Shown here in pieces: positions 6,290-10,989 of a DNA stretch of 10,989 bases (the stretch's first letter is position 1; every line of letters begins with the position of its first letter). The notes under the pieces are model-generated. The model was not told the origin of the DNA, searched no databases, and was given only the letters and a program-made list of their open reading frames with translations. The stretch lies in the NCBI GenBank assembly GCA_002339265.1, contig DDKG01000299.1, positions 1 through 10,989 of the forward strand, read 5' to 3'. A program made the position numbers and the translations under genes. The stretch comes from Massilia sp. UBA2604. GTDB lineage: Bacteria; Pseudomonadota; Gammaproteobacteria; Burkholderiales; Burkholderiaceae_D.

Positions 6290-7402
6290 ATGAGCAAGCT
6301 GTTTTCCCCTTATTCCCTGGGCTCCCTCGAGCTGTCCAATCGCATCGCCATCGCGCCGATGTGCCAGTACTCGGCCGTCGACGGCCTGCCCACCGACTGG
6401 CACATGATCCATCTCGGTAACCTGGCCCTGTCCGGCGCCGCGCTCCTGATCATCGAAGCCACCGCCGTCACGCCCGAAGGCCGCATCTCGCCCGATGACC
6501 TGGGCCTGTGGTCCGACGATCACGCCAAGGCCCTCGAACCGGTGATCGCCGCGATCCGCCGCCATTCCCCGATCAAGGTCGCCGTCCAGCTGGCCCATGC
6601 CGGCCGCAAGGCCTCGAGCGAGGTGCCATGGCAGGGTGGCGCCAACATCCCGCCCGACCAGCCGCGCGGCTGGCAGATCGAGGCGCCGTCAAGCGTACCG
6701 CATGCCGACGGCGAAACCGTGCCGCTGGCGCTGGACGCCGCGGGACTCGTGCGCGTAAAAGACGCGTTTGTTGCCGCGGCTCGCCGCGCCCATGCGCTGG
6801 GCCTGGACGCGATCGAGCTGCACGGCGCCCACGGCTACCTGCTGCACCAGTTCCTGTCGCCGCTGGCCAACCACCGCGAAGACGCGTATGGCGGTTCGCT
6901 GGAGAATCGCATGCGCTATCCGCTCGAGGTGCTGGCCGCCGTGCGTGCGGCCGTGCCGGGGATGACGGTGGGGATGCGCATCTCGGCCACCGACTGGGTC
7001 GAGGGCGGATGGGACCTGGAACAGAGCGTGCGCTTCGCCCACGAACTCAAGGCCCAGGGCTGCGACTTCATCCACGTCTCGACCGGCGGCGTCTCGCCCC
7101 TCCAGCAGATCCCGCTGGGACCGGGCTACCAGATCGAATTCGCCGAGCGCATCAAGCGCGAGACGGGCCTGCCGACCATCGGCGTGGGCCTGATCACCGA
7201 GGCGCGCCAGGCCGAGGAGATGCTGCAGCGGGACCAGGCCGACGTCATCGGCCTGGCGCGCGCCATGCTGTACGACCCGCGCTGGCCCTGGCATGCGGCG
7301 GCCGAACTGGGCGACCAGGTAGTGGCGCCGCCGCAGTACTGGCGTTCGCAGCCGCGCGAGCACAAGGCCTTGTTCGGCGATACGCGACTCGGCCAGCGCT
7401 GA
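6290..7402 (+). CDS. namA: NAD(P)H:flavin oxidoreductase, old yellow enzyme (YqjM/XenA type)
   Basis: A soluble FMN-containing ene-reductase of 370 residues, the normal length of the YqjM/XenA subclass, which reduces activated C=C bonds of enones and often nitro compounds using NAD(P)H. Subclass marks are visible: PMCQYSA with Cys25 and Tyr27, where classical OYEs have other residues; VQLAHAGRKAS with Gln100; the substrate-binding pair His178/His181 in ELHGAHGYLLHQFLSP; DAYGGSLENRMRYPLEV; and the C-terminal phosphate-binding strand with IGLARAMLYDPRWPWHAA. The start is fixed by AGGAGG 4 nt upstream. The IS lies 84 bp upstream, so native upstream control may have been altered. The physiological substrate cannot be read from sequence. 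The symbol namA is borrowed from the Bacillus enzyme. Confidence 0.9.
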   Translation: MSKLFSPYSLGSLELSNRIAIAPMCQYSAVDGLPTDWHMIHLGNLALSGAALLIIEATAVTPEGRISPDDLGLWSDDHAKALEPVIAAIRRHSPIKVAVQLAHAGRKASSEVPWQGGANIPPDQPRGWQIEAPSSVPHADGETVPLALDAAGLVRVKDAFVAAARRAHALGLDAIELHGAHGYLLHQFLSPLANHREDAYGGSLENRMRYPLEVLAAVRAAVPGMTVGMRISATDWVEGGWDLEQSVRFAHELKAQGCDFIHVSTGGVSPLQQIPLGPGYQIEFAERIKRETGLPTIGVGLITEARQAEEMLQRDQADVIGLARAMLYDPRWPWHAAAELGDQVVAPPQYWRSQPREHKALFGDTRLGQR

Positions 7403-7471
7403 TCCGTTCGCGCCGTTTTCCTGCAGCCCAGCGCGGCATTATTGCAGTTCATCGCATGCGGATGGCGGTGC

Positions 7472-7491
7472 AAAAGGAGGCTTGTTAGAGT
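7472..7491 (+). promoter_or_regulatory. Extended -10-like element and an orphan strong Shine-Dalgarno
   Basis: In the 124-bp gap before the lipoprotein gene, AAAAGGAGG (7472-7480) is a near-perfect Shine-Dalgarno that does not sit correctly for the lipoprotein ATG at 7527. Overlapping downstream is TGTTAGAGT (7483-7491), which resembles an extended -10 element (TG-n-TAGAGT). Transcription from it would start about 30 nt before the ATG. Nothing else is recognisable in 7403-7526. Confidence 0.3.
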
Positions 7492-7526
7492 GCCATCACT
7501 CGAACAACAAACCTGATTGGACTGCC

Positions 7527-8396
7527 ATGCGAACCCTCACCGCCCTTGCTTCCGCTGCTGCCCTGCTCGCGCTTGCCGGCTGCGCCATCGTCGTCGCCCC
7601 CGGCGACGGCGATGCCCGCGTCCACACCGCGTGGAGCAGTGACTCGACACAGGGCGACGGCGTCGCCGCGCGCGACCAGCGCGCGATTGGCGCGCTGGCG
7701 GCGCTGGACGTGAGCGGTTCGCTGCCGGTCGAGGTGCGCGTCGGCCCGGCGCCGTCGCTGGTGGTGGAGGCGGACAGCAATCTGCTGCCGCTGATCCGCA
7801 CCGAGACCCAGGGCGATACCCTGCGCATCTATTCCGAGAAAAGCCTGCGCAGCAAGACGCCGCTGCGCATCGTCTACACCACGCCGCGCCTCTCCGAAGT
7901 GCGCGCCTCCGGCGCCACCCGCGTCGAGGTGGAAGGCCTGAACGGCGCGCCGCTCGACGTGCGCAGGAGCGGTTCGTCCGAAGTGCGCCTGAGTGGAAAA
8001 GTCGCCAGCCTGAATACGCGCTCCAGCGGCTCCGGCCTGCTGGACGCGAGCCGCCTGCAGCTAGAGGGCATCGACGCGACCCTGTCGGGATCGAGCCGCA
8101 TGCGGCTGGGGCAGGTGAAGGGGGATCATGCGCGCATGGAGCTGAGCGGATCGAGCTCGCTGGACGCCAGCGGCGCGGTGCGCTCGCTGAGCGCCCGCGT
8201 GAGCGGCTCGGCCAGCGTCGACCTGGCCGATTTGAAGACGGACGACGCCGACCTGGGCGCCAGCGGCGCCGGCGGCATCCGCGCCACCGTCAAGCAGTCG
8301 CTGTTCGCCCGCACCTCGGGCTCGGGCGGCATCCGCGTGTACGGCCACCCGGCCCAGCGCAGCATCACTGGCGACCGGGTGCACCTCCTCGATTAG
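7527..8396 (+). CDS. Putative lipoprotein with GIN/DUF2807 repeat domain
   Basis: A 289-residue predicted lipoprotein. From the ATG at 7527 it has a compact signal peptide MRTLTALASAAALLALAGC with the lipobox LAGC, so Cys19 would be lipidated. The in-frame TTG at 7482 would put 15 polar residues ahead of the signal peptide and is rejected. The rest matches the head GIN (DUF2807, putative auto-transporter adhesin) pattern. Residues 55-115 form the first strand region (LDVSGSLPVEVRVG). Then come eight repeats of about 18-20 residues, each starting with Ser-Gly-Ser/Ala, with the serine at 128, 148, 167, 187, 207, 226, 246 and 264, which suggests a right-handed beta-solenoid. It ends with GSGGIRVYGHPAQ, typical of the family. 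Function is unknown; an envelope-attached role is likely. Asp after Cys, which would suggest inner-membrane retention, is absent (Ala20), so outer-membrane sorting is plausible. Confidence 0.85.
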   Translation: MRTLTALASAAALLALAGCAIVVAPGDGDARVHTAWSSDSTQGDGVAARDQRAIGALAALDVSGSLPVEVRVGPAPSLVVEADSNLLPLIRTETQGDTLRIYSEKSLRSKTPLRIVYTTPRLSEVRASGATRVEVEGLNGAPLDVRRSGSSEVRLSGKVASLNTRSSGSGLLDASRLQLEGIDATLSGSSRMRLGQVKGDHARMELSGSSSLDASGAVRSLSARVSGSASVDLADLKTDDADLGASGAGGIRATVKQSLFARTSGSGGIRVYGHPAQRSITGDRVHLLD

Positions 8397-9595
8397 AGAA
8401 GATTATCCAGCAGGTCCGGACCGAACACCTCGCGGTGCAGGCGCTCGGCCGGGGCGCCGTCCGCCAGCAGCGCATTCCATTGCGCCTGCATGAACGGCAG
8501 CGGGCCGCACATATAGACGTTGGTCTCGCTGCGCGGCCAATTCGGCAGGCGCGCCAGGTCCATGTAGCCGGGCAGGGTGCCGGGAGCGTCGCCTTCTTCG
8601 TGGAAGGTCACCACCTGCAGATTGGGCATGCACGCCTGGGCGGCGGCGATGTCTTGCTGATGCGGATGGTGTTCGGCGCAGCGCGCGGCGTGCGCGAAGA
8701 TCACGCGGCGCTGCGGATTGACCAGGGCGATGCGATTCAGGGCGCCGATCATCGGCGTGATGCCTACGCCGGCCGACAGCAGCACCACCGGCTCGTCGGA
8801 CTCGGTGTCGGGCAAGAAGTCGCCGAACGGGTAGCTCACCTGCAGGATGTCGCCTGCTTCCACGTTACGGTGCAACCAGTTCGACACGGCGCCAGCCGGG
8901 ATGTTGTCGTTGCCTTCCTCGCGCTTGACCGAGATGCGCATCGAATCGATACCATGCGCGTCCGACAGGCTGTACTGGCGCAGCTGTCGCAGAGGCATGC
9001 TCTGCCCATCGTCGAAGATCGCTTCCACGCTCACGTACTGGCCGGCCTTGAACGGCGGCAGCGGTTCGCCATCCTGCGGCACGAAGCGGATCGACAGCAC
9101 GTTCTCGCTTTCGCGCACCACTTCGGTGACGCGCATCGGGCGCAGGTAGCCAGCCTCGATGCCGGCTTCGGCATACATCTTCGTTTCGGCGTCGATGAAG
9201 ACCTTGGCCAGCGAGCCATAGGCTTCTTCCCAGGCCTTCATCAGCGGCTCGACGGCGGCGTCGCCCAGGGTCGACCTGATCGCGCCCAGCAGGTGGAAGC
9301 CGACGATCGGGTAGTGGGCGGCGGTCAGGCCCACCGAGACGTGCTTGTGCACGATGCGGCTGACCACCGGGCCGAGGGCGGCGGCGTTGTCGATGTTGGC
9401 GGCGTAGGCGAACAGCGCCGAGGCGAGCGACTGCTGCTGCACGCCGCTGGCCTGGTTACCCATATTGAACAGGTTCCGCAGCTCCGGGTGGGCCCTGAAC
9501 ATATTGGCGTAGAAGGTGGTGGTGATGGCCGGACCGTGCTGGCGCAGGACGGGAACCGAAGCGTCGATATAGGGGCGGGAAGCGGCAGAGATCAT
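8393..9595 (-). CDS. hmp: Flavohaemoglobin, nitric oxide dioxygenase
   Basis: A cytosolic enzyme that turns nitric oxide plus O2 into nitrate using NAD(P)H. It has the full 400-residue, three-domain layout. The globin domain (1-140) has Tyr29 at B10, proximal His85 at F8 (HKHVSVGL), Tyr95 and Glu137 of the haem-pocket network. The FAD domain (about 150-260) has RQYSLSD at 206-212 and the SVKREEGND segment. The NAD(P) domain has VLLSAGVGITPM (271-282), CGPLPFM and the C-terminal HREVFGPDLL. The ATG at 9595-9593 is preceded by AAAGGA, and the N terminus aligns with E. coli Hmp from the first residues. It converges on the lipoprotein gene with overlapping stop codons, leaving no room for a terminator. 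Upstream NsrR-like sites fit induction by nitric oxide. Confidence 0.95.
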   Translation of the reverse strand: MISAASRPYIDASVPVLRQHGPAITTTFYANMFRAHPELRNLFNMGNQASGVQQQSLASALFAYAANIDNAAALGPVVSRIVHKHVSVGLTAAHYPIVGFHLLGAIRSTLGDAAVEPLMKAWEEAYGSLAKVFIDAETKMYAEAGIEAGYLRPMRVTEVVRESENVLSIRFVPQDGEPLPPFKAGQYVSVEAIFDDGQSMPLRQLRQYSLSDAHGIDSMRISVKREEGNDNIPAGAVSNWLHRNVEAGDILQVSYPFGDFLPDTESDEPVVLLSAGVGITPMIGALNRIALVNPQRRVIFAHAARCAEHHPHQQDIAAAQACMPNLQVVTFHEEGDAPGTLPGYMDLARLPNWPRSETNVYMCGPLPFMQAQWNALLADGAPAERLHREVFGPDLLDNLL

Positions 9596-9608
9596 GGGAG
9601 TCCTTTAT

Positions 9609-9631
9609 TAGATGCAATTTAAAAGCATGTT
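9609..9631 (-). promoter_or_regulatory. NsrR-like operator 1, hmp-proximal
   Basis: An 11-1-11 dyad with half sites TAGATGCAATT and AAAAGCATGTT, separated by one T. By my count it fits the known NsrR pattern (AAGATGCATTT, one base, then its reverse complement) at 18 of 22 positions. It lies 14 bp upstream of the hmp start codon. A weak promoter (-35 TTTTTT and -10 TTAAAT on the minus strand, 17-bp spacing) would overlap it, so a bound repressor would block or roadblock transcription. Confidence 0.7.
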
Positions 9632-9638
9632 TTAGTGT

Positions 9639-9674
9639 AAAAAAACGCCCGCTTGATCGTCTTCGCTTGCGGGC
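9639..9674 (-). terminator. Terminator-like hairpin in the hmp leader (minus strand)
   Basis: On the minus strand GCCCGC (9674-9669) pairs with GCGGGC (9652-9647) across a 16-nt loop, followed by G and seven T's (9645-9639). This is the form of a modest intrinsic terminator. It points towards hmp and lies between the distal promoter at 9696-9704 and the gene, so it would stop or attenuate transcripts from that promoter. The stem is only 6 bp with a large loop, so strength is uncertain. Confidence 0.5.
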
Positions 9675-9695
9675 AACGAGAAGTCAATGGAACGC

Positions 9696-9704
9696 ATTCT
9701 AGCA
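9696..9704 (-). promoter_or_regulatory. Extended -10 promoter for hmp (distal)
   Basis: On the minus strand this reads TGCTAGAAT, a TG-n extended -10 with hexamer TAGAAT (5 of 6 to consensus). The predicted start of transcription is near 9689, giving a leader of about 94 nt before hmp. No good -35 is seen, as expected for extended -10 promoters. NsrR-like operator 2 lies directly upstream, over the spacer and -35 position. Confidence 0.5.
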
Positions 9705-9727
9705 AACATGCTTTAGGAATGCACCTT
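9705..9727 (-). promoter_or_regulatory. NsrR-like operator 2, distal
   Basis: An 11-1-11 dyad with half sites AACATGCTTTA and GAATGCACCTT around a central G. By my count it matches the NsrR pattern at 17 of 22 positions. It covers the spacer/-35 region of the extended -10 promoter at 9696-9704. It is 96 bp centre to centre from operator 1 and 37 bp upstream of the divergent transporter's -10. Confidence 0.6.
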
Positions 9728-9740
9728 ATTTAAAGTATTT

Positions 9741-9769
9741 CTTTGCGGGGAGGCGGAGTCCCCTATAAT
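9741..9769 (+). promoter_or_regulatory. Sigma-70 promoter for the amino acid transporter
   Basis: A perfect -10 TATAAT (9764-9769) is preceded at 16 bp by TTTGCG (9742-9747), a weak -35. Transcription would start near 9776, leaving a leader of about 68 nt with a Shine-Dalgarno AAGGA at 9833-9837. The leader carries a short direct repeat CGAGCTGCG (9793-9801 and 9807-9815). Confidence 0.6.
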
Positions 9770-9843
9770 CGCAACTTCGTTTTTGAGACTGTCGAGCTGC
9801 GGCCGCCGAGCTGCGATCGCCAAAGTGCATTGAAGGACACGCC

Positions 9844-10989
9844 GTGAACCAGACCCTGGGCCAGAAGCTGTTACGTACCAAATCGGCAGCACGCCATCAC
9901 GAGGAAACCGCCAGCGTCGGCGTCGCCGGCGCCGTACCCGGCCTGCATCGCTCGCTCGGCCTGTTCCCCCTGACCATGATCGGCGTCGGCGCCACGATCG
10001 GCACCGGCATCTTCTTCACGATGGTCGAAGCGGTGCCCAAGGCCGGTCCGGCAGTCGTGCTGTCCTTCCTGCTGGCGGCGCTGACCGCCGGCCTGACCGC
10101 GCTGTGCTACGCCGAACTGGCCGGCCGCGTGCCGGCCTCGGGCTCTTCGTATTCCTTCGCCTACGCCACGGTCGGCGAATTCGCGGCCTTCATCGTCGCC
10201 GCCTGCCTGCTGCTCGAATACGGGCTGGCGGCCAGCGCGACCTCGATCGGCTGGTCCGATTACCTGAACAATTTCCTGATGAACGCCTTCGGCTGGCAGA
10301 TACCGGAGCAACTGCGTTCGCCGATGTTCGTCTCGGACCACCATGCCGTGACTTTCCATCCAGGGAACATCAACCTGCCGCCGATCCTGCTGGTGATCAT
10401 GTGCGGCTTCCTGCTGGTGCGCGGCGCCAGGGAGTCGGCCACCACCAACGCGATCATGGTGATCATCAAGCTGGCGATCCTGGTGTTCTTCGCCGCGATC
10501 GCCTTCACCGGCTTCAATGCGGACAACTTCCAGCCCTTCTTCAATATGAACGAGGCCTCGGGCTATGCCGGCATGGCCGGCGTGACCGCCGCCGCGGGCA
10601 CCGTGTTCTTCTCCTTCATCGGCCTGGACACCATCGCCACCGCCGGCGAAGAAGTGAAGGACCCGCGCCGCAACGTCCCGATCGGCATCCTGGCCGCCCT
10701 GGTCATCGTGACCGTGTTCTACATGCTGGTCGCGGTGGCCGCGATGGGCGCCCAGCCGGCCCATATGTTCGAGGGCCAGCAGGCGGGCCTGGCGGTGATC
10801 CTGCAGAACGTGACCGGCCAGGCCTGGCCGGCGCTGGTGCTGTCGGCCGGCGCGGTGGTGTCGGTGTTCTCGGTGACCCTGGTGACGATCTATGGCCAGA
10901 CCCGCATCCTGTACGCGATCAGCCGCGACGGCCTGATCCCGCAAGTGTTCCAGAAGGTGAGTGCCCGTACCCAGGCGCCGGTGAAGAAC
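9844..10989 (+). CDS. Cationic amino acid transporter, APC superfamily (3' end missing)
   Basis: Inner-membrane permease of the APC superfamily, CAT/YfnA-like, probably taking up amino acids by proton symport. The frame starts with GTG at 9844, 6 nt after AAGGA, and stays open to the window end (382 codons), so about 80-110 C-terminal residues are expected beyond it. A hydrophilic N-terminal tail of about 35 residues leads into TM1 with GVGATIGTGIFF (47-58), the substrate-binding Gly-rich break of the superfamily. Further hydrophobic segments lie near 66-90, 108-130, 180-195, 203-222, 245-262, 280-302 and 328-350. FIGLDTIATAGEEVKDPRRNVPIGI (258-282) and GQTRILYAISRDGLIP (351-366) are hallmarks of the CAT group. 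Substrate (Arg, Lys or a wider range) cannot be read from sequence. It is divergent from hmp. Confidence 0.92.
   Translation, partial: MNQTLGQKLLRTKSAARHHEETASVGVAGAVPGLHRSLGLFPLTMIGVGATIGTGIFFTMVEAVPKAGPAVVLSFLLAALTAGLTALCYAELAGRVPASGSSYSFAYATVGEFAAFIVAACLLLEYGLAASATSIGWSDYLNNFLMNAFGWQIPEQLRSPMFVSDHHAVTFHPGNINLPPILLVIMCGFLLVRGARESATTNAIMVIIKLAILVFFAAIAFTGFNADNFQPFFNMNEASGYAGMAGVTAAAGTVFFSFIGLDTIATAGEEVKDPRRNVPIGILAALVIVTVFYMLVAVAAMGAQPAHMFEGQQAGLAVILQNVTGQAWPALVLSAGAVVSVFSVTLVTIYGQTRILYAISRDGLIPQVFQKVSARTQAPVKN

Noticed and set aside
6689..7363. Frames on both strands overlapping the old yellow enzyme gene, including the plus-strand frame 6508-7488
   Set aside because: Arg/Pro/Ala-rich or His/Arg-rich translations without motifs; the ene-reductase frame has full family conservation and a strong ribosome binding site.
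7482..7526. TTG at 7482 as the start of the lipoprotein gene
   Set aside because: It lies one base after the Shine-Dalgarno, far too close, and would add a polar stretch before a perfect lipoprotein signal peptide that starts at the ATG at 7527.
8435..9622. Long open frame of 395 codons on the plus strand opposite hmp
   Set aside because: It mirrors hmp codon by codon, its composition is rich in Arg, Gln, His and Val as expected from an antisense GC-rich frame, and it has no recognisable motif. Hmp on the other strand is unmistakable.
9632..9697. A 21-codon minus-strand frame in the hmp leader overlapping the terminator-like hairpin, tempting as an attenuator leader peptide
   Set aside because: Its ATG overlaps the extended -10 hexamer, so the predicted transcript starts after it, and it has no Shine-Dalgarno and no run of regulatory codons.
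9793..9815. Direct repeat CGAGCTGCG in the transporter leader as an operator
   Set aside because: Two 9-bp copies in GC-rich DNA without dyad symmetry and matching no regulator I know; noted only within the promoter entry.
9871..10944. Open frame of 357 codons on the minus strand opposite the transporter
   Set aside because: The product is a low-complexity mix of Gly, Asp, His, Arg and Gln with no motif, and it lies antisense to a clear APC transporter. It is a shadow frame of GC-rich coding sequence.

Overview
The window looks like a chromosomal stretch of a high-GC betaproteobacterium. I would guess Oxalobacteraceae (Massilia/Duganella-like), from the overall codon use and the REP-type palindrome GTTCCCGC-GAAG-GCGGGAAC. 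That placement is inference; no rRNA or marker gene is present. The only clearly foreign segment is one insertion sequence, visibly less GC-rich than its surroundings.

Layout, left to right. (1) The 3' three quarters of a large NAD-dependent glutamate dehydrogenase runs off the left edge, followed 3 nt later by astE, succinylglutamate desuccinylase. AstE releases glutamate from N-succinylglutamate and the dehydrogenase turns glutamate into 2-oxoglutarate, so the pair forms the end of an arginine/glutamate catabolic route. (2) A pair of inverted REP-like palindromes follows. The second is split exactly in its hairpin loop by a complete IS3-family (IS150-type) element of 1432 bp with 24-bp terminal repeats, a 3-bp CTC target duplication, orfA and orfB, a textbook A AAA AAG -1 frameshift signal with downstream stem-loop, and a 5' hairpin that buries the orfA ribosome binding site. 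(3) A YqjM/XenA-type old yellow enzyme comes next, then a lipoprotein with a GIN/DUF2807 beta-repeat domain. (4) Converging on the lipoprotein gene, with overlapping stop codons, is the flavohaemoglobin gene hmp on the minus strand. (5) The 248-bp gap upstream of hmp holds two sites that match the NsrR operator pattern well, an extended -10 promoter, and a terminator-like hairpin with seven T's between promoter and gene. (6) A divergent cationic amino acid transporter of the APC superfamily runs off the right edge.

The enzymes fit amino-acid catabolism (GDH, AstE, amino acid permease) and stress/redox handling (old yellow enzyme, Hmp). I see no defence island, CRISPR array, tRNA or rRNA gene and no clearly new multi-gene system. 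The least ordinary signals are the hmp leader architecture and the fine structure of the insertion sequence and its target. No stretch longer than 300 bases lacks a gene.
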